This document shows positions 40,717 through 52,600 of a DNA stretch of 64,000 nt, piece after piece. The stretch lies in the NCBI GenBank assembly GCA_004335835.1, contig RWJK01001453.1, positions 24,333-88,332 on the forward strand. Direction: 5' to 3'. Numbering within the stretch: the stretch's first letter is position 1; every line of letters begins with the position of its first letter. Below the pieces are notes generated by a model. That model was not told the origin of the DNA. It saw only the letters and a list, made by a program, of their open reading frames with translations, and did not search any database. A program made the position numbers and the translations under genes. This stretch comes from Scenedesmus sp. ARA3. Lineage: Eukaryota > Chlorophyta > Chlorophyceae > Sphaeropleales > Scenedesmaceae.

Positions 40717-43604
40717 AGCCTGTGCGCTTCCTGGACGTGCACAGCGCGCTGCTCTCCCTGGCAGCCACAGCAGGCCAGCAGCTCACCACCAACATGCAGC
40801 GCTGGGCCCCTGCAGCACACCAGCTAGACCTCACACAGGTGCTAGCCCACCACCGCAAGACAGCGCTGCAGCACGCAGCGCAGCAGCAGAAGGCCAGCTG
40901 TGCTGTGGATCCGGATCAGCCCGGGGACTACCAAGGGACCTGCAAGTGTGCTGACTCAGGATCAGGGGCGGACTGTAGCGCGTGCGACAGCAGCAGCAGC
41001 AGCAGCAGCAGCGGCAGCTGCAAGGGTGAGGTGGATGTGTCAAGTGAGAAGATGCGGAAGATGGAGCAGCTGGCAGGGGTTGAAAGCAGTACTGCTAGTG
41101 GCGGTGAGGAGACGCATGACACGGAAGGCAGCACAGGTGGCAAGGATGAGGTGGGTGGGTTGCTTGGTGTATGTAGGTTCATGGCTAGCTTGTGTGCGTG
41201 GAGAACTTCTCCTTGAAGAAGAGGGGAAGGGGGAGTTCTGCATGTAGTTCTACAAGTTTCGTTTGCCACACATGCAGGGAGAGAGATGCTTCATCTGTAC
41301 CGGGATCGTCTTTCAGGTAGCTGCGCATGTGCCTCTCCGCTTCCAGACACACTGTTCCTTGTGCTCTTACCTCGCCGCAGGTGCTGCCCATCAACCCGGT
41401 GAAGCCGCCGCTGCCGCATGCCCCCCCATTTCAAGCTGTACTGCATGTATGGCGTGGGCACACCCATCACTCACCCCGCTGAAACTACCCCCACTGCCAC
41501 CAGAACTTCTATCCCGCAGTTCGCCTTCACTGCTGACTGACATGCAATTGATCCCTGCATCGTGCTGCCTCCTGTCACAACCTTCTTAACCCTTTCTTGG
41601 CTGTACTGCATGTTTGTGGGCGTCTTTACAGAGTTGACGGGCAACACCTGCGGTGGCAGAGAGATATGGCACATCTCCCTGACACAGCAGGTGTTGCCCA
41701 TCAACCGCCTCTCTCTTTATCAACCGTGTCAAGATGCCGCTGCCGCACGGCCCTCACTTCAAGCTGTACTGCATGTAGGGCGTGGGCACGCCCACCACTC
41801 ACACCGCTGAAACTACTTCCACCGCCTTCAATTGTCGATGCAGCGCGCACCCCACTGCTGACTGACATGCAGTCAATCCCTGCATCGTGCTGCATCCAAC
41901 CACGTCCTTCTCTGCAAACCTTTCTGGGCACGTCTCCCTGCTGCCACAGGTGCTGCCCATCAACCCTGTCAAGACGCCGCTGCCACACGCACCTCACTTC
42001 AAGCTGTACTGCATGTATGGCGTGGGCACGCCCACAGAGCGCGGCTACCACTACCTGAAGAGCCGCAGGGGCGGCGCCACTGAGTGGAGCATCAATGGCA
42101 TGGTCAATGACCCCGCGTCGGGCCTGGTGAGCTTCCGAAGCTTCCAAAGGTGTTTGCCTAAGCTCCATCATCTGCATCGTGCACAACAGCAGCGGCAGCG
42201 ACGCTTGCGCCAAGTGTGGTTGCGAATTTCAAAGGTGGCTTGTTTGCCATGATCACAGACAGCTGCCGCCGCAACTTCGGCCGCTGAATGTGCTGCATTG
42301 CTACAGTTTACTCCATCGGCGTCTGCTCACCGCCTTTGGTCCCACGCAGCCTGCTTACCTCTGCTGACAACCCAGTGTGCTGCACGTGGCATGTCTTTTT
42401 ATATGCACGCGTTCCTTTCACCCTGCTTGCAGGAGTCTGGCGCACAGCTGATCAATCTCAAGCACCTATTTCCAGTAATGTACAAGTATACCAGTAATGT
42501 ACAAGTATACCAGTAATGTACAAGTATACCAGTAATGTACAAGTATGAACACTCGTTTGCGCCTGCCACCCTGCAGGAGTCTGGCGTGCAGCTGTCTCCT
42601 GATGGCGACGGCACGGTGCCGCTGCTGTCTCTGGGCGCGTTGTGTGCCGGCGGCTGGCGCACACGGAGGCTCAACCCAGCAGGGCTGCAGGTGGTGCTGC
42701 GGGAGTACCCTAATAAGCCGGGACCAGTGCTGAAAGACACGCGGTGAGTGCAGTTGAAGCATTTTCTTGGTGAATTATTATGCGGTTGGGCTGCATTGTG
42801 GTTGCAGCTGCAGGTGGTGCTGCAGGAGTACCCAAACAAGCCGGGGCTGGTGCTGAAGGACACACGGTGAAACTCGGATATTTGATGCATTGGCTGGCTT
42901 GATCATCATGAGGTTGGGTGGTATGTGTTGCGGGGGATGTATTGCATTGTGGTTGTCAGCTGCAGGTGGTGTTGCGGGAGTACTCAAATAAGCCGGGGCC
43001 AGTGCTGAAGGACACGCGGTGAGGCACAGATGTTTTAGGCATTGGCTTGCCTGATCAACGTGCGGTTGGGTTGTTTGTGTTGCAATGTGGTGGGCAGCTG
43101 CACGTGGTGCTGCGAGTACCCGAACCAGGCGGGGCCGGGGCTGAAGGACACGCGGTGAGGCACGATTGTTTCCTGCACTGGCGCGGTTGATAAACATGAG
43201 GCTGGGTTGTTGTGTTGCGGAATGTATTTGCACTTGTGTCAGGCACAGGTTGTGAAAGCAGTGCACACCAGCAGGTGGGAGATGAGTGTGGCTGCGGCAG
43301 CAGGGCAGTGCTTGTGTTGGCTGCTGTTGCTCTGTATGGCTGTCGGCGTGTGTGTGCCGTACTGCTGGTTGGTATGCTGTGCACAAAAGTGAAACTAAGC
43401 TGTGCCGCTGACTCTCCACCTGCCTTGTTGTTGTGCTGTTGCAGGGGCGGCCCGGGTGCCTCAACGCATGTGGAGATCCTTGGTAATGATGGCATGCTGA
43501 ACGACCTGCTGCGCATCGTGTCGGGCAACGGCGAAGGCATGGCCGACTCCACCACCACCACCATCCACAGCATTGCTGCAAGGATACCCTGGGATGAGCT
43601 GTGA
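34746..43604 (+). CDS. PDAT1: Phospholipid:diacylglycerol acyltransferase (LCAT family)
   Basis: Thirteen exons join in phase to 924 residues: 34746-35144, 35566-35622, 36009-36165, 36657-36809, 37500-37633, 38671-38947, 39169-39251, 39476-39597, 39932-40388, 40719-41150, 41950-42126, 42577-42743 and 43445-43604. PDAT moves an acyl chain from phospholipid to diacylglycerol, making triacylglycerol at the ER. Visible: a basic, Gln/Lys-rich cytosolic N-terminus, one membrane anchor (about residues 108-128), HHPVVIVPGFVTSGLELW, the lid-region Cys and Trp, the nucleophile Ser345 in VLVSHSYGA, Asp825/827 in PDGDGTVPLLS, and His880 in ASTHVEILGN. The triad is complete. Residues of exons 9-10 form a roughly 296-residue acidic, Ser/Gly/Gln-rich insert inside the enzyme fold. 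At least seven exon edges have intronic echoes. Confidence 0.95.
36454..36582 (+). repeat. Two echoes of the 5' edge of PDAT exon 4
   Basis: A full copy of the acceptor and the GFVTSGLELWQGEE-coding edge is at 36454-36500 and a short one at about 36565-36582, upstream of the real edge at 36657. Confidence 0.85.
36830..37319 (+). repeat. Four tandem echoes of the 3' edge and donor of PDAT exon 4
   Basis: The exon end coding GCWMRHMKLDPVTG plus its GTGGGC donor recurs at about 36888-36945, 37010-37068, 37128-37175 and 37265-37319. The first two intervals are near-identical 122-bp units including intron sequence, so this expansion looks recent. Confidence 0.92.
38004..38585 (+). repeat. Five tandem echoes of the 5' edge of PDAT exon 6, about 131-bp period
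   Basis: Copies of the acceptor plus the VAVPYDWRLPIPVM-coding edge begin near 38006, 38137, 38267, 38401 and 38533; the real exon starts at 38671. Each echo is followed by GTGCGTGC or a close variant, a possible donor, so each could act as a 44-bp micro-exon. Confidence 0.93.
39878..39911 (+). repeat. CTG run before PDAT exon 9
   Basis: CTG microsatellite just upstream of the exon-9 acceptor (39931|39932). Confidence 0.85.
40665..40717 (+). repeat. CTG run forming the acceptor tract of PDAT exon 10
   Basis: About seventeen CTG units run directly into the CTGCAG acceptor of the exon starting at 40719. Confidence 0.9.
41386..41800 (+). repeat. Echoes of the 5' edge of PDAT exon 11, one with a stop
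   Basis: A long copy of the VLPINPVK-to-YGVGTP coding edge is at 41386-41465. A second, with an internal insertion and an in-frame TAG, is at 41690-41800. A fragment lies near 41602-41625. The real exon starts at 41950. Confidence 0.85.
42472..42545 (+). repeat. 19-bp minisatellite, about four copies
   Basis: Unit CCAGTAATGTACAAGTATA repeated about four times with almost no divergence, inside the intron before PDAT exon 12. Confidence 0.95.
42808..43158 (+). repeat. Three echoes of the 3' edge and donor of PDAT exon 12
   Basis: The exon end coding LQVVLREYPNKPGPVLKDTR plus its GTGA donor recurs at about 42808-42871, 42960-43023 and 43097-43158. The real edge is at 42743. The last copy has lost several codons. 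Confidence 0.9.
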
Positions 43605-46600
43605 GCTCCTCGCAGTCGGTGTGCTATGGCACCGTGAATGCAGGAAGCCTGTCTGGTGCAGTGTGTGGCGTGTGTCAAGCTGCGTTGTGGTCGTCTGCTT
43701 GGCAGCATTGCTTTTGTAGCCAGGTTGTGCAGCAGGCTGAGCATGTGGCACCGTGAATGCAGGAAGGACTGCACTGGCTGCAGCAGGCCACCACAGCAGG
43801 CACTGCTACTACTGGCATGTGCATGATCACAAGGTAGCATGGCTAGTTGAGTGCAGGCTGGCGTTACTCGGCCATGGGGTGAGTGAGCTTGTCACTGTGA
43901 CACTGGCTCAACGTGTCACTGGCGTTGCAGTGTGCTAAGCAACATCAGACGCTCCAGTGCACTTTTGGTTGTTGAATGAATGCGTATGGCTGCTGCAGCT
44001 TGTCACATCGTCAGCAGAGTTGCTGCTGTGCCAAATTGTTGGTTGGGGGAAGGGGTATTGACTGTACTATTGAGTCGAAGCCTTGCCTTGGGCGTGTTGC
44101 AGCTATTGCAGTAAATTGTGGGAAAGCACTCGCCGGCTGTTGTTTGAGCTGCCAGGTGCATCAACTGCTGAGTCTACATCAGTGTACGGTGCTGAAGGAA
44201 AGCCAAGGGCTGGGCAGCAACCTGCACTTGCACGGTGTGGTAATATGAGGCGCAGCGTTTCATGTGGGGTTGCAACTGGGCAGGTGCCAGGACACCACGA
44301 CCCAATGCATGAACAACATGAACTGCACAGTGTCTCCAGGCATTTCACGGCAGGCTGCAGTTCTTTGTGGCAGCTGCACAGATGAGTTGTGGCAGTTGTG
44401 CAAGCTCAGTATCATTCGCAGGTTTCTGTGCTCCAGGCTGGTGTACAGCATGAAGTGTCCTGCAGGAGAGCTGTGTCGAGGGTCAGTCGAGAGGTTGCCA
44501 CAAATTCGCAGTATGCATCAGTTGCAGGATGCTCGCATCAGGTTCTCTGGTGTTGCAATTGTGTGCTGCGTGCTGCGTGCTGCGTTGCTGCTAGTAAACC
44601 ACAGGCAAAGGGTGGTGCATGTGATGTTTGCGTTCTTTCCCTGATTGTCTCTGCATGAGTGGGGCGATTGCAATCGCTGGCCGGGAGAGTCTGTGGCAGC
44701 AGGTTGCATGCGGGTGCCTGCTCTGTCACCATATTAAACAAGAATGGTCCTTGCAGCCGCTGCAGGTCTTGCTGCAGTCTGCTTGTTTATGTTGTTGTTG
44801 CGGGTGTGCATGGCATGCTGCGAGAGCCGGCCATACCACAACATGCCAGCTCTGACTGTGCATTGATGCCTAGCAGGTGTGCAGCACCGTGTGCCATAAT
44901 GCAGCTCATTTAGTAGTGCGTATAGCTAGGCACGGTGTTGCTCTTTCATGCATACAGCTGCCCTTTGTCTGAAGAGCCTGTCATTGATTTTTGCTCCCCG
45001 CCCGGCCGAGGTTCACAGTAGCTTGTGACAACATTGCTTGGAAGCAGCCCACCTGCTGACGTTACTGGCAGGCTGGTAGCCACTTCGTGCTGTAGCTGCA
45101 GCGACTGTAGCGGCACTGCACACGGCAGACGTATGTCTGGTCATGTACCTGGTGCTGTTGGTGCTACGGATGGGTTGGTGGATGCAGTGGCTCAAGAGCC
45201 TGCCATTGCCTCCATACCGGGCTGTGCTCCAGTCGTGTAACACAAAAGTTTCGATTGGTAAAATTGCTGATGACGAGGCCTGTGCTTGCTGCTGCCAGCA
45301 GGCTGTTATGCTGAGGCTGTTGTGGCAGGCCCGGCCTGTGGCAGGGGCCCTGCCCAGGGTTTTGTCGTCAGCTCCCAGCTAAAGCTCAGCGGCCTGGTGA
45401 CAACGGTGCCAGCATAACTGTGCGCCACTCACTGCCTTGAGACGGTGATTGTACACGTGGTTAGGTGCATTGCAGGCTTGATTGAGTGTGGGTGCTGCAA
45501 CCCAACTGGGGCAGGGCAGCAGCAGCAGAGCAGTCACTGCAGCACAGTATGCAAGTGTAGTTCCTTCATAGCCAGCATTGCAGGGTTGAATTGCAGCCTT
45601 TGAGCTGTCAACATCCGTTTCCGCCCACGTTGCTCGTAAATGAGGCGGATCCGGCCTTCCCTCTCGAAAACCCTATGCAGTAACAGAAGTCCTTTGATGT
45701 CACCGCCACCCAAAGACGAGTCACTCACTGCTTTCAGGATCGGTTGCATAAGGTTATTGACGGATGGCTTGACCCTGCAAGCAACTTCGACAGTGTGTTG
45801 GCAGCAGGAGCAGCCTGCAAGTGTATGCACCGACGTCTGCTCAGCAGACCCTTTCGCACTATAATCGTATCGTCCAGCAGATTGCTGCTACCAACTGGGT
45901 CTAGCTTTGCCTGGGGCGCCCACCATCTCTCATCTCCCAACATCTGGTCTGTCCTCCCAGGCAAGCTGCAGGGGCTCAGCTGATTTTGTTACAGCGGATT
46001 TATCCATGTTACATCGCCGTTAGCGCCGGACGGTGACCGTAGTGGACTGGGGCTTGAGGCTAGAGCCCTACTTCCAGAGCACGGCGAAGCGGGCCAGTGA
46101 CAGGCCTTTTAGTACATAGCAAGCAGAATTGCTTTGGTTTTCAGGCGCGTATCAGCCCTGCGGCGCTGCCGTGAACTGCTCTGGCGAGGACCTAGCCAAC
46201 AGCAGCCGCTTCAAAGTCACGCCTCTGGCCACAGCAGCCCAGTCATCATCGCAAAAAAGCTTTAGGTTGCTGTAGATGGCCGCTCATTGCTGGGTATCCG
46301 GCATACCGCGCCGGGCGGTGGGGGTCCCCAACCACCAGCTTACTTCCAGCAGTGACTAGGCAACCTGACTGTCTCTGTGCTGCTCTGTCATCGCAGGTTG
46401 CAGCCACTGCTGGTGGCATAGCAACAGTTCTTCCCCATGGGGAAGCAAGGCAGCAGGTAATTTGAGCTTCTGCAAGGCGTGCGGGCTTGCATACTAGCTG
46501 CTGCTCCTGCTGTCAGCAGTGGCTGCCTGCTTTGTTGAGCCTGTCGAGCAGCACAGAAGGGCACAAGCAATAGCAATGTGTCTAAATCACATGCAGCTGC

Positions 46601-46650
46601 TGTAATCTTTATTAGTTTTTCTTTCTGTGTGTGCTCTGCCGTGCTTGCAG
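43605..46650. other. 3 kb spacer between PDAT and the MYB-PHD gene
   Basis: Contains the PDAT 3' UTR, including a direct repeat TGGCACCGTGAATGCAGGAA at about 43627 and 43747, a decayed reading frame at 45.5-46.0 kb (separate entry) and probably the undetected 5' exons of the MYB-PHD gene. One small frame at 46397-46456 has good splice sites (TCGCAG|GTTGCA and CAGCAG|GTAATT), but its phase does not fit the next MYB exon. Confidence 0.45.
45534..45964 (-). pseudogene. Unrecognised coding-like frame with an apparent frameshift
   Basis: Two overlapping minus-strand frames look protein-like in succession: 45734-45964 (with LLDDTIIVRKGLLSRRR) and then 45534-45800 (with DSSLGGGDIKGLLLLHRVFE and RIRLIYEQRGRKRMLTAQRL, stop at 45534). 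Their composition lacks the Ala/Gln bias of neighbouring genes. The switch between frames suggests one broken reading frame, perhaps a mobile-element remnant or a retired gene. No family was recognised, and an intron instead of a frameshift is possible. Confidence 0.3.
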
Positions 46651-49600
46651 CCGAGAATACCGAGTGTGGGACGCAGCAGAGGAAAACGCGCTGAAAGCTG
46701 GAGTCAAGAAGCATGGCCTTGGCGCGTGGGAGCGCATCAGGACAGATCCAGAGTTCATGATTCTGCTGTGAGTGCACTGGCAGCAGCAGCTGTGACACAG
46801 CCAGGCAGCGTGGCAGCAGCAGTCGGAGCTGCTTCCTGCAAAGCAACACAGCAGCAGTAGCAATGGCTGAGCTCAGGATGCAGCAGCCCTGCTGCAGCTG
46901 ACCAAAACATATGACTCCAGCTTCCTGATGGCTCCCTGCAGCAATTGAGGTTGATTCAGCTATGTCTGCTGTGTTAGGGTTTGTGTAGGGTAAGGCAGCA
47001 GCATCGTTGCACACAGCCCCAATGCTTGACAACCACCCGCAGCTGTTGCGGTCTGTGCAAGCAACCTGCATGCACACCCATAGGCTTCATTCATTGCTTG
47101 AATTTCAAGTTGAAGGTTCGCGGCCTCATTGTCTGGTAGCCTGCGGCTACTGTTGGCACTCATGTGCTGAGCCTCTCACTGTCTGCTGCGCCTCTGCGTC
47201 TGCCTGCCATGTTTCCTTTCCTTGTCCTGCAGCCACCGCACTGGTGTGCAGCTCAAGGACAAGTGGCGCAACCTTGTCAAGTTCAGGCACATCACGCCAG
47301 ATGAGACGCTGGAGCTGCAGCCTAAAACCTCGGGGCCCTGGCACAAAAAGTACACCGCCACAGCAGTGGCAGCAGCAGCAGCCACCCAGCGGTGCGTTGG
47401 TGCTGCTGTGTTGTAGCATACGGCCGTCAGTATGTTGTGTGTTGCGCCTCGTTTATTCCTTAGCCTGGTGCCTTGCAGGAGAGTGCATGCTTTTGGCTGC
47501 CAGGCTGGCACATGTCTGCCAGAAATGCACGACCCTGAACCAAACTGCGGCAGCCTACGCTGGCTCAAACTCACATGCATGGCTAGGACTCCCTCCAGAC
47601 GGCCACATGGCGCTCAAGTAGCACGTACTGGCTGGTGCTTGTGGTGATTTTTCAAACTGACAATGCACTGACGATGTGCTGATGTTGTGATGATGCTTGC
47701 TGCTGTGCTGCAGCATGGCGCGGGAGGGTGGCCCGCTACCGCCTGATGCGGGCGGGGCCCTTGCAGGAGGCGGCAGGCGCAGGCAGCGGGAGGACGACGA
47801 TGAGCCGGACACAGAAGAGGTGCGCACAGCGCAGCAGCAACAGCAGCAGCAACAGCAGCAGCAGCAGCAGCAGCGCAGGACGATGATGCGCCAGATAAAG
47901 AAGAAGTGTGCGCACAGCGCAGCAGCAGCAGCAGCGGCGGCGGTGGCGCAGGAGGGTGCAGACTGTATTAGGCTGGGATCGTGCTGTGGCGATGAAATGG
48001 ATGGCAGCAGCGCAGCAGCTTGGAAGCGAGCAGTTCTGGCAGCTGGCTGTGCAGCTGCAGCAGTGCGGTGTGTAATATGACCTTGCTACGCTGCCCTGTA
48101 TGTGCATGTGTGTCAGCACGCACTGCCTGCAGCGACTCATGCAGGCATTGAGGAATACATGCATGCTTGCCATCAGCAGCCTCCACTTGAAGGGTGCTAT
48201 GACAGCACTGCATACACCAGATGTGGGTTTCACACACCTGACAAGTCACCAGGGTTGACTTGTTTGTGGCTGCGCATGCTGTGTGTGCTGCTGCTGCAGG
48301 AGGAGGAGGAGGGTGATGCTGAGCTGGGTGATGATGAGGAGGCAGTAGCACGGCGCAAAGCAGCAAGGTGCGGCGGCTGGCCCATGTGCAGCAAATCGGC
48401 CGCTTTACGGCCGCAGTTCAGCGAGGCAAATTGGCAGGCAGTAGCGGATCTTTCGGATGCAACAGCCGCAGCAACAGCAGCGTCTAGCAGCTTGTGGCCA
48501 AAGTGCAGTGTATTGTTGTACCAGCAGCTGCTGCTAAAAAACAGTCCTGCAGCATGACCTTGCATGACCTCAAGCCCTTACACTTCTCAGTTAGAGGTAC
48601 CTCTGAGCTTGTACTCAAGCTGCATGCATGCTGCTGTTCTGCCGCCACCACAATAGGGCTGTCAAACGGCGCAACCTGACAGAAGGCGAGATGGGAGCAG
48701 CAGGGCCTGGCGATGACGATGACTCTTGGGAGATCGGCTGCGAAGGAGATATGCGAGCAGGCGCTGGCAGCGGCGGCCGCAAGCGGCGGCGCATGGCTGG
48801 CGGCGCTGCTGCTGCTGCTGCTGGCGTTGCTGCTGATGGCATGGGGCTGGTTGGCGGGTATGAAGGGCCCATCTCCGGCATCGTGGAGGACAGGCGCTTC
48901 GGTGAGTTTGACCGGCTGTTGGGGCACGTTCGACTCGGTCAAATTATGAGTAGGAATGGTCAAAGTAACGGCGGTGTGGAGATGTTTGGGGCTGGCTTGA
49001 GTCGCTAAGGAATCCTGCAAGTTCGCAACAATGCAACGCAGTACAAACTGCTGTCCCATGGATGTCACTCGGTAGGTGATCTTGCTACACTGCTCGGCCA
49101 AGTGCTGTCCTGCAATTGCTGCGCTCGCGTCGCAGGCATCTACGACCGGCGGCGATACCGGGGCGTCGCAGTCAACACCGACGCAGACGGCGTGCCCGCA
49201 CGCAGCCACCGGCAGCGTGGCGGCGGGCACGGGGAGTCCGGCGGTTCATCATCTGACAACACCGAGTTTGAAGACACGTATGTGGTGGAGTGTGCGTGCG
49301 GCACGCAGGTCGATGACGGGCACTTGATGATCGAGTGTGAGAGCTGCAAAGCGTGGGCGCACACGGCGTGCCTGCAAGCGCAGATGGTGAGCTGGCGCTG
49401 CAGTTGGCATCCTAGCATTGCAGCAGTTTTGTGTAACAGTTGGCATATCATTATCGTGTTCTTGTAGTAGGAGTGCATGGGGTGGTGCTGCGGGGGTGAA
49501 ATGAGGTTACAAGATGGTGCAGGAGCTGTGCTTTGATGCAGTGCCAGTACGCAGCTGTGGGAGCAGCACTTTGCTGCATTCAGCAGCTGGAAGTTACACG

Positions 49601-52600
49601 CTGGAGAATAGTTTGTATAAGCTGTCGCACCACCGCTGTGTGTTACTGTGTCCGCTACCCTGCGCCAGCGGCAATGCCGAGCATGTGCTGCGCTGAAGGC
49701 GCTTCCTAGCAGTCGTGCCAGGAAGCTCCTCCAGCGCAGCACATCCTCGGCATTGCCGCTGGCGCAGGGTAGCGGGCAGCGCTGGCAGTGCGAGCAGTTT
49801 GCTGCATGCCACAGCTGTCGCAGTGCTCGACTGCAGTGGCTGGTCATGGAACACTGTTCCCAACTGAGTTTGCTTGCATTCTGCCTGCAGGAGAGGACCC
49901 TGTGCGCCACTGCTACAATAGCATGCACTATCTGCCTCAAGTGCCAGCTGCTAGTTGCACAACTGTCGCCAACTCGACGTGCTTGTGTTCTTTGGCCTGC
50001 AGGAGATGGACCCTGTGCGCCACTGCTACAATAGCATGCACTATCTGCCTCAAGTGCCAGCTGCTAGTTGCACAACTGTCGCCAACTCGACGTGCTTGTG
50101 TTGTTTGGCCTGCAGGAGATGGACCCTGTGCGCCACTGCTACGACTTCATGCATTACATCTGCCTCAAGTGCCAGCTAGGGCAGTACCAGCCGCCCAGCA
50201 GGGGCCGCAACAAAAAGGGCAAGGGCCGCAGCAACGCAGCAGGCCTGCAGCAGCAGCCCCTGCCCACGCCGTCTGCTGCCGCTGCGGCAGCAGCAGCCTC
50301 GGCAGCAGCAGCGCGCGCGGCAGCGGCAGCGGCGGCTGCGGCAGCAGTGCAAGGCGGCGCGGGGCCGGGTTCAGGGTTCCAGCTTGCAGGACTGCTGGAT
50401 ATGTTGGGTGAAGCAGCAGGGCCAGGGGCAGGCCTAGGAGTGCAGCAGCCGATCGGCAGCAGCGGCCGGCTCACGCCTGGCCTTGGTGTGCCGTATCCGC
50501 TGCTGCAGAGCCCTTGGCTGCTGCAGGATCCAGCAGCAGCAGCGGCAGCAGCAGCTGGCGGGCTGCTGGGAGATAGCCTGCAGCAGCAGCAGCTGCAGCT
50601 GCAGCAGTTCCAGCACTTGCAGCAGCTGCAGGCGGATGGTATGCTGGAGCCTGGTATGGACCCGGCCTTTGCAGCGGCTGCTGCAGCAGCAGCAGCGGCA
50701 GCGGCAACAGCAGCAGGTGGCAGCGAAGGGCAGGGCCTGCCAGTGCAGGCCTTGCCGCCAGCGCTGCGAGTGGGATCACTGGCAGCAGCAGCAGCGGCTG
50801 CTGCTGCAGCTGCCGCCGCCGCAGCTGGGGGTAAGGGCAGCTCGGCAGCTGAGGATGCTGCCGCAGCGGCAGCAGCAGCAGCAGCGCTAGGGGAGCAGCA
50901 GCAGCTCGGCGCTGCTGGGATGGCAGCAGGTGACGGCTTGCAATCAGGGGAGCCGAGCTTTTCTGAGATCGCTGCCGGGCTGGCAGCAGCAGCAGCGCTT
51001 GCAAACGGCCGCGTGACTCCTCCCTTCCCTGGAGGCCTGCACGGCGCCGACTTTGCAGCAGCTGGCAATGCAGCTGCAGCAGCAGCAGCAGTGTCAGTAG
51101 GCATGGGCGATGCTGACATGTATAGCCGCTGGGGTGCTGCAGGCGCAGCAGCAGCGGCTGCAGCAGCTGCTGCTGCTGCTGCTGCCAATGGTTTGATGCC
51201 GGGTGCCGGCAGGCCTGCTTCCGCAGGGGCAGCAGGCAGGACTAGCCCAAGCTTGCTCAGCAGCAGATTAGGGCTTGATCTGAGCCAAGGACTCCAGCAG
51301 CAGCAGCAGCAGCATGGTGGGGAGCAGGATGCAGCAGCAGCAGCAGCAGCAAATGGTCCTTCCAGCGGCAGCCGGGGAGGCAACGGCATGGTAGAGATTG
51401 ATCCGGTGCTGCTGCTGTATCTGCAGGGCTCTCTGCAGGTGAAGAAGCGGCAGCGAGCAGCAGCAGCGCCCCGGCGCGGCAAGGATGCCGCAAACTGGGG
51501 CAGTGGCTTTGTTGAGTGGCTCGAGCAGCAGCAGCAAGTGAAGCAAGAAGATGCAGAGCAGGCAGCAGCAGATGCAGCTGATGCAATGGATGTTGACGCG
51601 AAGGCAGATGCTGACGCAGCAGCAGCAGCTGGCACTATGCTGGGGCTTGGCCAAGGTCGGCACCACCCAGCAGCAGTACTGCCGGGCCACCCTAAGTGGG
51701 CAGCAGCAGACACAGCAGCAGCAGCAGCAGCAGATGCGGAGGCAGCAGAGGGCGTGGCTTCACCAGCAGGAGGTTCCCCTACTGCTCTTGTGATGCGCAC
51801 CGTGGCGCGCAAACACAGTGGAAGGCCTGTGTCAGCACCTGCCGGGACCTCAGCATCTGCAGGTGCTGCAGCTTCTGGCATTGGTAGCGGCTTCAGCAGT
51901 AGGCCATTGTCAGCGCACCTGCCATCCTCCTCGCAGCAGCAGCAGCAGCAGCCGCAGCTAGAGATCCCGGAGCTGTGGGTTGGCGGCTCAGGGCAGCAGA
52001 AGCAGGCCGGCAGCGGGCCAGGCAGCGGCGGCAGCAGGCTGCAGAACACGATGATGCACCGGGTGCTGATGCAGCACCAGCAGGAGCTGCAGGAGCTGCT
52101 GCATGGCGGCGGAAAAGGGGCCGAGGGCGGCGGCGGCAAGGCGGGGCAGCGGCAGCAGCAGCAGCAGCTGCAGCGCGCGCGCTCGGGCGGCAGGCAGCGG
52201 TCGCCGCCGGACGGCGCGGCTGCTGAGGACCCGCACAGGTGGGTGGGAGGGGCGGGGTGTTGCAGCAGCAGCAGCTTGCAGCAGTGGCGATGGCAGCACC
52301 CTTTATGATGCTATGTGTGCAGATTTGTTCAGCAAAGCTTTGCACTCCTCGTGTTGCAGCAGCCGTAGATGGCGTGCTGATGCACGTGCTGACCACTCGA
52401 CCAAAAGATCGCTTGCCTGCTGCAGCGTCCTTGCATGCTGTGTTGCCGCACGTGTCACAGGGCTGTGGCAGGCAGCACATGGTGACCGATGAAGCTGATC
52501 TGCTGCTGCTGCTGCTGCTGCTGCTGTGTCGTCTGTTCCTGCATGTCGCTGATGCTGTGCAGGGCTGTGGCAGGCAGCCCCAGCCCGCTGGTGCAGGCGG

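Noticed and set aside
36888..43158. PDAT exon-edge copies considered as extra exons or a second PDAT gene
   Set aside because: Each copy contains only one edge and the full exons join in phase without them, so they are intronic duplicates.
50154..52139. 661-codon open frame on the minus strand opposite the MYB-PHD poly-Ala exon
   Set aside because: It is the antisense of GCA/GCT repeats; the plus frame carries the PHD finger and fits the splice phase.
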